A DNA stretch of 64,000 nt from Terrimonas pollutisoli (GTDB lineage Bacteria > Bacteroidota > Bacteroidia > Chitinophagales > Chitinophagaceae): NCBI RefSeq assembly GCF_029360765.1, contig NZ_JARKNA010000004.1, forward strand, positions 1 to 64,000, written 5' to 3'. Of the stretch, positions 34,819 through 43,258 are shown piece after piece. The notes under the pieces are model-generated. The model did no database searches. It had not been told where the DNA came from and was given only the letters and a program-made list of their open reading frames with translations. Each line of letters opens with the position of its first letter. The stretch's first letter is position 1. A program made the position numbers and the translations under genes.

Positions 34819-35586
34819 TTATTTCCCAATCCTTCTTCCCAATAATAATTTGATGATTCGTTGATTGGAATTTTTGGTGATGCCAAACAAGAAGCCGCCA
34901 TTCAACTCCCACATTGGGTGAATATATAAGTCGATCATTGGGCCCAGTAAATGTTCCTGCAGGTCGATGGGTAGTATTTTTTTAAACGAGCCAAGACCGC
35001 CATAGTATTCAATGCCGACGCCAAATTTTTTTTCGATCGTGTACACTGTTTTGAATTGTGGCGCAATGCCTGCTCCTTTATTCTCGCCTGTCAATACAAA
35101 ATCAACATTGGGATTAAAAGCGAAATACCAGTTGGCTATAGTTTTATCAATAATAGGTCTTACTTCACCCTGCCATACAAATTTTGTAGTATCGTCAGGT
35201 CTTAAGAAACCAAACTCAGCAGAGAGACTTATACCAACGGGCCAGTTCCACTTTTGCGGTGCGGTAATTCTTGGCCGTATTTGATTGCCTAAATATTGAT
35301 AGCCACCGCGGGGAGCTATACCCGTGAAAGTATAAAACCCGATTTCGAAATTTTTTCCCAATCCATGGGTTATTTCCAGTGTTTTATTAAACCAATGTGC
35401 CGATTTGGGATCGGTCAGCAGCTTGCTGCCCCTGAACGTGTAATTGTTGTGCAGTTCAAAGATGGTCCATTTATGCTGAATGGTTGGGGAAGCGTACACC
35501 TGAATCTCGTTGTCGGCCTGGGCATACATCGCTATGTTAAACAACAGCCCACAAAAGAAGAAGCAAAAGTATTTTAGTCGCATCAT
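34819..35586 (-). CDS. Small outer-membrane beta-barrel protein
   Basis: 255 aa with signal peptide ending AMYAQ. The sequence is a run of amphipathic strands (FELHNNYTFRG, FEIGFYTFTGI, ISLSAEFGFLRPD, FGVGIEYYGGLGSF), as in MetA-type (phenol-degradation pathway) or other small barrels; family not assigned. It is convergent with the TonB receptor, only 6 nt apart at their stops. Possibly an auxiliary pore; no function can be inferred. The start could also be the second ATG at 35583. Confidence 0.65.
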   Translation of the reverse strand: MMRLKYFCFFFCGLLFNIAMYAQADNEIQVYASPTIQHKWTIFELHNNYTFRGSKLLTDPKSAHWFNKTLEITHGLGKNFEIGFYTFTGIAPRGGYQYLGNQIRPRITAPQKWNWPVGISLSAEFGFLRPDDTTKFVWQGEVRPIIDKTIANWYFAFNPNVDFVLTGENKGAGIAPQFKTVYTIEKKFGVGIEYYGGLGSFKKILPIDLQEHLLGPMIDLYIHPMWELNGGFLFGITKNSNQRIIKLLLGRRIGK

Positions 35587-35717
35587 TTTACGGCGGGTCT
35601 TTTTCGAAGGTAAAACAAGCTGTCAAAACAGCCGGCAACATGGGCATATAAAGTGAGTAAAACAAATTTTTTTCTTTTCGGGCTACCTTTACATTTGCTA
35701 CCCCAAAAGTGAAACCG

Positions 35718-37979
35718 ATGGAATTAAAGTACCAGCAGGAGATTGCAAAGACATTAAACTTTTCCTTAAAACAAATTGACAGTATTGCACAATTGCATAG
35801 CGAAGGATCAACCATTCCTTTTATAGCCCGTTATCGTAAAGAAGCAACCGGTAATTTGGATGAAGTACAAATAGCCGATGTGATCGATAAGATCAAATAT
35901 TTTGCGGAGTTGGAAAAAAGAAAAGAGACCGTTATCAAAACAATAGAAGGGCTGGGGAAATTAACGCCTGAATTAAAGTTGCGGATTGAAAATTGTGTGG
36001 ATGCAACGGAACTTGAAGATATTTATCTGCCCTATAAGCCTAAACGAAAAACCAAGGCCTCTGTGGCGATAGAAAAAGGTTTGGAGCCATTGGCTAAAAT
36101 TCTTCTTGACCAGGAAAATGTGAATGTCGATACAGAAGCAGCAAAGTATATTTCAGAACAGGTAAACGATGCTCCTGACGCTTTGCAGGGAGCAAGAGAT
36201 ATCATTGCCGAATGGGTGGCAGAAAATGAACAGGCCCGCAATGCCATTCGTAAACTGTTCCAGGAAACGGCAAAGTTCTCATCAAGAGTTTTATCTTCTA
36301 AGAAGGATGAGGCTGATGCACAGAAATACCGTGATTATTTTGAATTCAGTGAACCATTAGCAGACAGCCCTTCGCATCGCATCCTTGCTATCCGGCGCGG
36401 TGAGAAAGAAGGATTCCTTATCATGGAAATCACGGTGGAAAAAGAAACAGCGGTTGGCATTTTACAGGATTTGTTTGTCAAATCATCCAATGCGGCGGCA
36501 GAACAGGTGAAGATAGCTGTGGAAGATAGTTTCGGTAGATTATTGAAATTTTCTATTGAAACAGAATTCAGAATGCTGAGCAAAACAAAAGCAGACGAGG
36601 AAGCTATTCGTGTATTTGCCGAAAATCTTCGTCAATTATTGCTGGCTTCACCATTGGGGCAAAAAAGAGTATTGGCATTGGACCCGGGCTTTCGTACCGG
36701 TTGCAAGGTCGTGTGCCTGGATGAGCAGGGAACATTTGTTCATTACGCAACCATCTACCCACATGCTCCGCAAAATGAATGGGACAAGGCGATTCATACG
36801 TTGAAAGACCTGGTAACAAAATACAATATTGAAGCCATCGGTTATGGCAACGGCACAGCGAGTAAGGAAACTGATCAATTGGTTCGCAGTATTGATTTTG
36901 GCAAACCGGTTTCCATTTTTATGGTGAATGAAAGCGGCGCTTCTATCTATTCAGCCAGTGAGGTAGCAAGGGAAGAATTTCCTGATGAAGATGTAACCGT
37001 TCGTGGCTCCATCAGTATTGGTCGTCGTTTGTTAGATCCGTTAAGTGAATTGGTAAAGATCGATGCGAAGAGTATTGGCGTGGGACAATACCAGCATGAT
37101 GTCAATCAAACAAGATTGAAAGAGTCACTTGACCAGGTAGTAGAAAGCTGCGTAAACTATGTGGGAGTGGATGTCAACACGGCCAGCAAACATTTACTGA
37201 CCTATGTTTCGGGTCTTAGTGCAAGTGTGGCAAAAAATATTGTGGAGTACAGGACAAAGAATGGCGGGTTTAAAAATCGTGAAGAACTGAAGAAGGTATC
37301 CATGCTAGGGCCAAAAGCATTCGAGCAGTGCGCAGGTTTTTTAAGAATACCGAATGCTGCTAATCCTTTGGATAATTCTGCAGTGCATCCGGAAAGTTAC
37401 AAAGTAGTAGAAGCCATGGCGGCTAAACTCAATTGCTCGGTAAACGATCTGATCCAAAAAGCCGAAATAAGAAAAGATATCAAAGTAAAAGATTTTGTTA
37501 CGGAAACAATCGGGCAGTACACCATCGAAGATATTTTGAAAGAATTGGAAAAACCGGGTCGTGATCCACGTTCACCGATCGAGGAGTTTCGTTTTGCGGA
37601 TGGCGTCAGCACCATGGATGATCTGAAACCGGGCATGAAAGTGCCGGGGATCGTTACCAACATCACCAACTTCGGCGCCTTTGTAGATATAGGAGTGAAG
37701 CAGGATGGATTGGTGCATATTTCTCATCTGAGTAACCGTTATATCAGTGATCCGAACGAAGCCGTGAAGCTGAACCAGAAAGTAATGGTAACAGTGCTGG
37801 AAGTAGATGCGGCAAGAAAAAGAATTGCTTTGTCGATGAAAGAAGGAGGAGGAGAGAGGCCAGAAGTCAGAGGTCAGCGATCAGAAGGCAGAGGTTCGAA
37901 ACCCCAAAATAAAAAAACTGAAGCCTTGAATCCCTTCCAGGCGAAGCTGATGGAGTTGAAGAAGAATTTTAAGGACTAA
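35718..37979 (+). CDS. tex: Tex family RNA-binding protein (S1 domain)
   Basis: 753 aa from ATG 35718 (a GTG three codons upstream is possible). Tex is a conserved transcription-accessory protein that binds nucleic acid. Order: N-terminal helical Tex_N region (IPFIARYRKEATG near 36), YqgF-like RNase H fold (RVLALDPGFRTGCKV at about 317), helix-hairpin-helix (VGVDVNTASKHLL, about 481-514) and S1 domain (GIVTNITNFGAFVDIGV...GLVHISHLS, about 640-710). The C-terminal tail after RIALSMKE includes a segment translated from an intergenic-type repeat (RPEVRGQRSEGRGSK). A probable promoter lies ahead of the gene, and it appears to be monocistronic. Confidence 0.95.
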   Translation: MELKYQQEIAKTLNFSLKQIDSIAQLHSEGSTIPFIARYRKEATGNLDEVQIADVIDKIKYFAELEKRKETVIKTIEGLGKLTPELKLRIENCVDATELEDIYLPYKPKRKTKASVAIEKGLEPLAKILLDQENVNVDTEAAKYISEQVNDAPDALQGARDIIAEWVAENEQARNAIRKLFQETAKFSSRVLSSKKDEADAQKYRDYFEFSEPLADSPSHRILAIRRGEKEGFLIMEITVEKETAVGILQDLFVKSSNAAAEQVKIAVEDSFGRLLKFSIETEFRMLSKTKADEEAIRVFAENLRQLLLASPLGQKRVLALDPGFRTGCKVVCLDEQGTFVHYATIYPHAPQNEWDKAIHTLKDLVTKYNIEAIGYGNGTASKETDQLVRSIDFGKPVSIFMVNESGASIYSASEVAREEFPDEDVTVRGSISIGRRLLDPLSELVKIDAKSIGVGQYQHDVNQTRLKESLDQVVESCVNYVGVDVNTASKHLLTYVSGLSASVAKNIVEYRTKNGGFKNREELKKVSMLGPKAFEQCAGFLRIPNAANPLDNSAVHPESYKVVEAMAAKLNCSVNDLIQKAEIRKDIKVKDFVTETIGQYTIEDILKELEKPGRDPRSPIEEFRFADGVSTMDDLKPGMKVPGIVTNITNFGAFVDIGVKQDGLVHISHLSNRYISDPNEAVKLNQKVMVTVLEVDAARKRIALSMKEGGGERPEVRGQRSEGRGSKPQNKKTEALNPFQAKLMELKKNFKD
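37861..37895 (+). repeat. GTCAGAGGTCAG-type repeat inside the tex coding region
   Basis: Positions 37861-37895 have the AGAAGTCAGAGGTCAGC pattern of Bacteroidota intergenic repeats but are read in frame within tex, adding about 12 residues before the conserved C-terminal end. Confidence 0.55.
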
Positions 37980-38082
37980 TGTTTATAGTTGCCGGTTACC
38001 GGTTTCAGGTTGCAGGTAATTGGCAAATGTTTTACTCATCTCCAGGGATTGGTGACTTATTAGCATTGTTGTAAATTTAACT

Positions 38083-38679
38083 ATGCAAGTAAGAGAACCT
38101 GACGTTGCTTACGGCAAACGCAACTTAACCATTGAGGAGTATCTGGAGTTTGAAAAAACGTCGGAAGAAAAGCATGAGTATTATAAAGGGGAAATCTTTG
38201 CCATGTCGGGCTCCAAAGTTCCTCATAATACCATTGCAATGAACTTGAGTGGGATATTAGTGCAAAAACTTAAAGGCAAATCCTGCAAAGCTTTCAATAG
38301 TGATCAGCGAATCTATATCCCCCAAAATTCTCTTTTCACTTACCCGGATATTTCAATTGTGTGTGGTAAAGTTGAAACCAGGGACAATGATGACTGGAAT
38401 CTTTTAAACCCCACGGTTATTATCGAAGTTCTTTCGAAATCCACGAGGGATTATGATATGGGCGGCAAGTTTGCCCTGTACCGTGACATCCCAACTTTGA
38501 GAGAATACATTCTTGTTGATTCGGAATCACTGAATGTCTATGCCTTTCGCATTAATGAAGGCGGTCACTGGGAACTGGAAGAGTATAAAAAAATGGAGGA
38601 TGCACTAAGTATCAGAATACTTGAGTTGTCCGTTCCATTACCTGAAATATATGAAGGTGTGAGTTTGGTTAACACCTGA
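38083..38679 (+). CDS. Uma2-family endonuclease-like protein (copy 1)
   Basis: 198 aa, cytoplasmic. PD-(D/E)xK-type restriction-like fold of the Uma2 (DUF820) family: the N-terminal MQVREPD, the [11 protein letters not shown] strand, the catalytic-type motif YPDISIVCG and VIIEVLS (the acidic and lysine-bearing region), and [17 protein letters not shown]. Activity has not been shown for most members. Nuclease-like, widespread in Bacteroidota in variable numbers, often next to mobile or accessory regions. A second member sits at 46156-46737 in this window. It stands alone here. Confidence 0.85.
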   Translation: MQVREPDVAYGKRNLTIEEYLEFEKTSEEKHEYYKGEIFAMSGSKVPHNTIAMNLSGILVQKLKGKSCKAFNSDQRIYIPQNSLFTYPDISIVCGKVETRDNDDWNLLNPTVIIEVLSKSTRDYDMGGKFALYRDIPTLREYILVDSESLNVYAFRINEGGHWELEEYKKMEDALSIRILELSVPLPEIYEGVSLVNT

Positions 38680-38725
38680 CGGATTTCCAGTTGCCAACTA
38701 AATGTTACCGGCAAAAGCCTTTACT

Positions 38726-38745
38726 CCTCTTTAGGGGTTGGGGGC
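38726..38745 (-). repeat. GGGG/CCCC intergenic repeat supplying the cupin gene stop
   Basis: CCTCTTTAGGGGTTGGGGGC at 38726-38745 belongs to the same family as 22838-22858. On the minus strand it encodes the final NP residues and the TAA stop of the cupin gene. Confidence 0.65.
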
Positions 38746-39057
38746 TTTGTAATCCTCTCTTACCGGACTAAACACATCAATCACCTTACAATCGGTAACG
38801 GCCGTAGCTCCATGCGGCACGTTCGAAGGAATAACATAATACATTCCTGCAGTGAGTGAACAGGATTCACTGCCAATTACCATGTCCAGTTGCCCTTCGA
38901 TAATATAAGTGATCTGTTCATGCGGGTGATGATGCTGTGCAAGCTGACTTCCTTTTTTTATTTCCACCAGGCCCAATGTCATATTCGTGCCATGAGCATA
39001 ATAGCCCTTAAGGCCGGGTGCTAATTCTTTCGCTGGTAATTCATTTATTTTTTTCAT
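38731..39057 (-). CDS. Cupin-domain protein
   Basis: 108 aa single-domain cupin: LAQHHHPHEQITYIIEG (about residues 39-55) gives the HxH...E metal-binding motif 1, and GMYYVIPSNVPHGATA gives motif 2 with His. Three His and one Glu would bind a metal ion. Small one-domain cupins have diverse roles (dioxygenases, isomerases, regulators). The C-terminal KAPNP and stop come from a G-rich intergenic repeat, so the true end may be slightly eroded. No operon partner; the neighbour is on the opposite strand downstream and an unrelated gene lies upstream. Confidence 0.8.
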   Translation of the reverse strand: MKKINELPAKELAPGLKGYYAHGTNMTLGLVEIKKGSQLAQHHHPHEQITYIIEGQLDMVIGSESCSLTAGMYYVIPSNVPHGATAVTDCKVIDVFSPVREDYKAPNP

Positions 39058-39116
39058 TATTGTCTGGTTAAATTTTCCCGAATCCTTTAAAACCCGTTTT
39101 GGTTAAGGGTTCTAAG

Positions 39117-39150
39117 CCCCATCTCCTTTGGAGAGGGGGTTGGGGGTGAG
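39117..39150. repeat. GGGG/CCCC intergenic repeat
   Basis: A C-rich/G-rich palindrome at 39117-39150 (CTCCTTTGGAGAGGGGGTTGGGGG) of the same family as those at 22838 and 38726, here entirely intergenic. Confidence 0.6.
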
Positions 39151-39184
39151 GTCTTAAAATCCCATTAATCCTATAAATCATGGT

Positions 39185-40408
39185 TCAGACTTCAAAATAA
39201 CACAAACTGCCGCCCACCCATTCTTTATCCTTATTGTACCGCACCCCAATCATTTTTCCCTTGCTTAATCTGGCGAGGTTATTCGCAGGCACCGGTCTTG
39301 CTTCACCGTCTTTCCAGAAATAAAATATCCTGATCTCCGCTTTTGCCGGCACATCCGGCGTTTCAATCACATCGGCATATCTTACTTTGCGTTGCAATAT
39401 CCAGTTCTCAGGATCTTTTACTTTTTCAATATCTTCTTTCGTTACATCAATTACTACGCCCTGTCCCGCAAAAGAAAACAACGGTTTCAATACATAGTTT
39501 TCGAGATCAGCAGGTAATTGTTTTACCTGGTCCAGGAACCAGGTGGCTGGCACATAGGGATGTTTGATCAGGGGTAAGGTGTATTTGCTGATACGGTAAA
39601 ACCAGGCGGGATGCGGCACCCACTCTACATCCAGATCTTCAAACAATATCTTTCCTTTTTCCTGCACTTCGGCTGATTGCTGAAAAAGATCATCAAAGAT
39701 CAGCCGGTTATAAATGCGTTTGATCTCCGTTTTTTTGCCATCTTTCAAATAATATAATTTCTTTCTCTGTCCGACCGGGTCATCCGGGCTGGCTTCTTTG
39801 ATCAGTTCAGTCAAGCAAACCGGTTTAATACCGGTATAATCTTCAGTGCAATAAAAATCAATTCTTGTTTTTTGCTGGTGCGGAAAAATTTCGAGCAGGA
39901 TCACGTTCTCCGGGTCATGATCACCCAGCACGATTTCCTTAAAATGTTGGATATACGATTCCTTGTCATGACCACCGAGGTAAGCTGAATAATTGGCGGG
40001 AACATCAAAGTGATTGCGGAACACATCATCGATCACCACTTCATAAGCAAACAGGGTAGGGAAGCCCTGCATCTCGATCAGTTGCGGTTCATATTCGCCG
40101 CTATCGTTGATGCAAATGCCAAAATCAAAAGCGATAAAATGTGCGTGATTGTTTTCACCGGGAACCTGTAAACTTTTGGGGATCGCATTGTTGGTTAATT
40201 CTTTAAACTTTGGATCGGTGATGATATCAATAATGTTTTCGCAGGCATCCAATATTTTATTGGTAAAATATTTCGGCACAAACACCGCCGTTTCCGCCAC
40301 CCTGAACTCGATAGCGCCGGGATGCACGGCATGTAACTCTTTTAAGAAGGACTCATATTTTTCATGGGTAAAATGGGCGTTGAATGCCTTGCGAACAGCA
40401 GGAACCAT
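39185..40408 (-). CDS. Circularly permuted ATP-grasp-like protein (predicted amidoligase)
   Basis: 407 aa, no signal peptide. Two blocks suggest a permuted ATP-grasp fold. Near the N-terminus are IAFDFGI (92-98) and the acidic IEMQGFPTL (111-119), like the metal-binding end of ATP-grasp. Near the C-terminus are a glycine-rich loop KPLFSFAGQG (308-317), the adenine-contact ILQRKV (337-342) and an EIR (358-360). In normal ATP-grasp the order is reversed, as in glutathionylspermidine synthase-like enzymes. Predicted to form an amide/peptide bond using ATP; substrate unknown. It belongs to a loose minus-strand cluster with a GATase, a GCS2-type ligase and a classic ATP-grasp enzyme. Confidence 0.6.
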   Translation of the reverse strand: MVPAVRKAFNAHFTHEKYESFLKELHAVHPGAIEFRVAETAVFVPKYFTNKILDACENIIDIITDPKFKELTNNAIPKSLQVPGENNHAHFIAFDFGICINDSGEYEPQLIEMQGFPTLFAYEVVIDDVFRNHFDVPANYSAYLGGHDKESYIQHFKEIVLGDHDPENVILLEIFPHQQKTRIDFYCTEDYTGIKPVCLTELIKEASPDDPVGQRKKLYYLKDGKKTEIKRIYNRLIFDDLFQQSAEVQEKGKILFEDLDVEWVPHPAWFYRISKYTLPLIKHPYVPATWFLDQVKQLPADLENYVLKPLFSFAGQGVVIDVTKEDIEKVKDPENWILQRKVRYADVIETPDVPAKAEIRIFYFWKDGEARPVPANNLARLSKGKMIGVRYNKDKEWVGGSLCYFEV

Positions 40409-40481
40409 GCGTTTAAAATTTTATACCCAATCAATTTACTGCAAAAAACTTAGAGGGAAGGTTTTGGAGTTTTAAGTTTTA

Positions 40482-40495
40482 AAGTTTTTATAGAA
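40482..40495 (+). repeat. AGTTTTTATAGAAT, left copy flanking the inverted-repeat element
   Basis: Matches AGTTTTTAATAGAAT at about 40773-40787 with one extra A. The two copies flank the inverted-repeat element and might be remnants of a target duplication. Confidence 0.35.
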
Positions 40496-40527
40496 TAATC
40501 ATTAAACCGCATGGGCTTTCCGGAAGC

Positions 40528-40682
40528 GGCCTCGAAAAAATGGCGTTAAGAAAATTACGGAACAAACCGTTAAGAACGCAGCGTTGTTCGAGCCCGTGGT
40601 ATCTTCGAAGTATAACGTAACTGCGAAGCGAGTTCGCTGCGTTTAGGTTTGTGAAGTAATTTTTAGCCATTTTTTCGAAGCC
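40528..40682. repeat. 155-bp nested inverted-repeat element (MITE/REP-like)
   Basis: Outer arms 40528-40568 and 40646-40682 are imperfect complements over ~37 bp (GGCCTCGAAAAAATGGC... against ...GCCATTTTTTCGAAGCC). Inner arms 40575-40583 (AACGCAGCG) and 40635-40643 (CGCTGCGTT) are perfect complements. The whole can fold into one long hairpin. No ORF is inside. Confidence 0.7.
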
Positions 40683-40700
40683 TTGATCTTTTTTGTTACT

Positions 40701-40724
40701 CTTTTTTGCATCAAGGCAAAAAAG
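40701..40724. repeat. Satellite hairpin next to the nested inverted-repeat element
   Basis: CTTTTTTGC / GCAAAAAAG forms a perfect 9-bp stem with a 6-nt ATCAAG loop. It lies 18 nt after the larger element and is probably part of the same repeat unit. Confidence 0.6.
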
Positions 40725-40809
40725 TAAAAAGTAGCATTTGAAAAGGGTTTGCGGTCTAAATTAATTATCTTAAGTTTTTAATAGAATGGCTTGTTCATAA
40801 AATAAAAAT

Positions 40810-40835
40810 GAGTTTTGGTTGCAACTCCAAAACTC
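40810..40835 (-). terminator. Terminator downstream of the glutamine amidotransferase gene
   Basis: GAGTTTTGG / CCAAAACTC gives a perfect 9-bp stem with an 8-nt loop. On the minus strand it is followed by ATTTTTATTTT and lies 31 nt after the GATase stop. Confidence 0.65.
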
Positions 40836-40865
40836 AAAACTTAGATCTTTAAAAACTTTAGAACC

Positions 40866-41714
40866 TCACGCCACTGCCACTGTTTCAAAATGGCCGATGG
40901 CCTGGTTCAAAAAGTTGGGCAGTATATGTGAATAGGTCCAGCGGATCTTATCAGGATCGTTCAAATGCTCCAGCATGGTGTTGAATTTTTCCAACCCATG
41001 ATTTTCGATCACTGCATTTCTTTTTTCTTCCGTTTCAAAATGACGGGTCATACCTTCCGCATCCGCTTCGGGATGAAACTGCGTGCCGATCATGTATTCA
41101 TTAAAGCGTATGCCCATGATGGCTCTTTCGTAGGGCACATGCGGCCGGTTCTTTTCAATACACAAAAGTGAACCTCCCATTTCTTTGAGCAAAGAATGAT
41201 TGGGTTGTATCACCTGGTAGTCGCGGCTGTCTACGGCATAGAAGGGATCACTCAGGCCATCGAATACGGGTTCTGTTTTTCCTTCTTCCAGCATGTGCAC
41301 GGGAAATACGCCAAACGAAGTTGATTTTCTTTTATACACCAACCCGGCATTAAAATAACGGCAGGCCAGTTGAAAAGAATGACAGATAAAAAACACCTGT
41401 TTCTTTTGCGCGGTGGAGGGGTTGTTGTTCCATCTCACCATTTCGTCCACCCATTTGCACCAGGCAATATCCCAGTCGTCAAAACGGCTCGAAAGGGGGT
41501 CGCCGGGGCCGCCACTCGAAATATAAATATCGAAAGAAGTATCGGGGAGTTCGTTCTTTTGCCTTACCTCAAATTCCGTAGTTTCTATGTCCAGGTCCAC
41601 CGTTGCTGACCATTCTTTTACGATCTGGCGGATACAGCGCATGCCCTGGTTCGGCCGGCCATCATTCAGGTCGAGAATGGCTATACGGATTGATCGGTTG
41701 TCGTTCCAAATCAT
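40866..41714 (-). CDS. Class I glutamine amidotransferase-like protein
   Basis: 282 aa, cytoplasmic. Class I (triad) GATase features are visible: SSGGPGDP oxyanion loop (66-73), the nucleophile in FICHSFQLA (Cys111) and the His-Glu pair in GTQFHPEAD (His214, Glu216). It would release ammonia from glutamine or hydrolyse a gamma-glutamyl bond (as in peptidase-like members). The C-terminal ~65 residues after the His-Glu are an extra helical extension. It belongs to the amide-bond cluster, where it could supply ammonia or trim gamma-glutamyl products of the GCS2-like ligase. A terminator follows on its 3' side. Confidence 0.85.
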   Translation of the reverse strand: MIWNDNRSIRIAILDLNDGRPNQGMRCIRQIVKEWSATVDLDIETTEFEVRQKNELPDTSFDIYISSGGPGDPLSSRFDDWDIAWCKWVDEMVRWNNNPSTAQKKQVFFICHSFQLACRYFNAGLVYKRKSTSFGVFPVHMLEEGKTEPVFDGLSDPFYAVDSRDYQVIQPNHSLLKEMGGSLLCIEKNRPHVPYERAIMGIRFNEYMIGTQFHPEADAEGMTRHFETEEKRNAVIENHGLEKFNTMLEHLNDPDKIRWTYSHILPNFLNQAIGHFETVAVA

Positions 41715-41848
41715 CCTGCAAACATAGCAATTTTTTAAAAGATTGACTGTCAGCTACTGTTCAGATTTACTTAAAATTCAAACGAGTTTGATCTGGGTTA
41801 AGAAAATAAGAAGAAGTATGTAGCCGGCTTCGGTACTGATGGCATCGC

Positions 41849-41862
41849 CTGTTGCGTCGCAC
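41849..41862 (+). repeat. Intergenic repeat core CTGTTGCGTCGCAC, copy 2
   Basis: Identical over 14 bases to 20159-20172. It sits in the gap between the GATase start and the ORF6N pseudogene, which otherwise holds nothing recognised. Confidence 0.5.
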
Positions 41863-41924
41863 ACTTGTGCCTTCTGTAATGCTACTGAGCTTTTAGATAG
41901 AGCGGTAGGTAGGTAACCTGAATT

Positions 41925-42247
41925 TCATTTTTTAAATCCTATTCTTTCCCGGTCATCCCAGTTCTTTTGTGCAGCCTTTTCATCCAACAGGTTTTCCATG
42001 GCATCATAAATTTGATACTTACTATGCTGTCCTCTACCTTTTTTTAAGGTTTCTGAAACCTTAGCGTTTCAAACTCCCCTTTACTGAGCTGAAACATAAA
42101 ATCTTTGGGAAACCGTTTTTCATTACGCTTTACGGCAAGGTTAAGCGCCTTGGTTTCTGTTTCGTATAAAGCGGCCAGGTCTCTGTCAAGAATTACTCTT
42201 TCGCCTCTTATTTCATATATCCTGTTTTGTATGGTTCGTATAATATT
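41925..42247 (-). pseudogene. ORF6N-domain protein, internally deleted and frameshifted
   Basis: From ATG 42247 the first 68 residues match an ORF6N domain ([35 protein letters not shown]). The frame then stops after RFQKP (42044). In a shifted frame the DNA continues directly as GRGQHSKYQIYDAMENLL and ends DDRERIGFKK with TGA at 41925-41927, the usual ORF6N-protein C-terminus. The middle, normally about 60-100 residues, is missing. ORF6N/KilA-N-type proteins are phage- or plasmid-linked DNA-binding proteins, so this marks an old accessory insertion. Confidence 0.65.
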
Positions 42248-42428
42248 CATTTTAATGGAAATTTGACAAAAAGATTGATCGGTTGGTTGTAGGCTTAGGA
42301 CTTTAATCATTTAAACGACGATAAATATACAAATCATCCTATTCGCCGGTTGGCTTAGGCCAAAGCCCCGCGCCGCCGCTTACTTTTACTTGAGGTTGCG
42401 GAGACTTCTCAAGAGCTGAAAGTTGCTG

Positions 42429-43094
42429 TTATTCTTTTCTCCAAATTGGGACAAGCCCAAAAGGTTGTATATGGCATTCATCGATTATGTATTGTCCTCT
42501 AACCTTTTTTACAAATAAAATTGTTGAATTCATGCCGTCCAACACTGGGTTTTCTTTAGAAAGACGCTGCGCAGTTTTGCAGTCCCTTTTTGTTGCAAGT
42601 TTAATAAGAGAATCTCTTTCGTTAATTACTTTTATTCCTTTTGGTCGACGTGTTGTGTCAAGAAACGGCTTGTACTGAATAATCTTTTTTGTCGAATGTA
42701 GGGTAGCAATAGACCATAGTTCTCCATAGGAGATTGTGTCGTTGCCGGTCAAAAAAATGTAGTCGGATAAATTAGTTTCGATGCCTGTCTGAAAAACCAA
42801 AATAAATGAATCTGCAGTATTGAAGTTAAATCCTGTCTTTTTATAATGAGACTTAAAAATTGTATCAAACTGAATTATTTGTTTGTCGAGAAGGCGCTTC
42901 CGATTTGACTTATTTTCCTTTATTTGCTTCTTTGTCAAATTGAGAGCCTTATTGTATTCTGTCTTGCGAAGTGAATCGAGTATTTTATCAGACTTAATTT
43001 TGGCAAGTTGAAAGGTTTTGTAGCTGTCGAGAAATGTCTGCCCTATTGAAATTCGTCCAACTAAAAGGAATAAAAGTAAAGTGTTAAGTCTCAT
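42429..43094 (-). CDS. Hypothetical secreted protein
   Basis: 221 aa with a likely signal peptide (MRLNTLLLFLLVGRISIGQ). The N-terminal half is a charged, Lys-rich helix (KTEYNKALNLTKKQIKENK); the C-terminal half has strands such as SDYIFLTGNDTISYGEL and STILFVKKVRGQYIIDE. No family is recognised. The gene is more A/T-rich than its neighbours, similar to the FGE-like gene near 4 kb, and could be a recent arrival. It lies between the ORF6N pseudogene and the amidohydrolase on the same strand; no functional link is evident. Confidence 0.6.
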   Translation of the reverse strand: MRLNTLLLFLLVGRISIGQTFLDSYKTFQLAKIKSDKILDSLRKTEYNKALNLTKKQIKENKSNRKRLLDKQIIQFDTIFKSHYKKTGFNFNTADSFILVFQTGIETNLSDYIFLTGNDTISYGELWSIATLHSTKKIIQYKPFLDTTRRPKGIKVINERDSLIKLATKRDCKTAQRLSKENPVLDGMNSTILFVKKVRGQYIIDECHIQPFGLVPIWRKE

Positions 43095-43100
43095 AAGAAT

Positions 43101-43256
43101 TTAAAGAGAGGATGCTGGCGTTAGAAATTTTGCATAATTAGGAGTGCCAATAAAATACATAGCAACCCACGTGTGTGTCGGCGTAATATTTTGTTTCAAA
43201 AATAATTCTCTTTCGACAGAAAATGGAATACCAAGTACCTGTAGCTTTTTCGGCAT
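43101..43256 (-). CDS. Possible 51-residue ORF
   Basis: An ATG at 43256 opens a frame MPKKLQVLGIPFSVE... ending NYAKFLTPASSL and TAA at 43101-43103. It fills the gap between the hypothetical secreted protein and the amidohydrolase. No family or signal peptide is recognised, so it may be spurious or the tail of a lost gene. Confidence 0.25.
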   Translation of the reverse strand: MPKKLQVLGIPFSVERELFLKQNITPTHTWVAMYFIGTPNYAKFLTPASSL

Positions 43257-43258
43257 AA

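Noticed and set aside
40589..40600. GTTCGAGCCCG segment resembling a tRNA T-loop
   Set aside because: No acceptor stem, anticodon arm or D-loop can be built around it; it is part of the inverted-repeat element.
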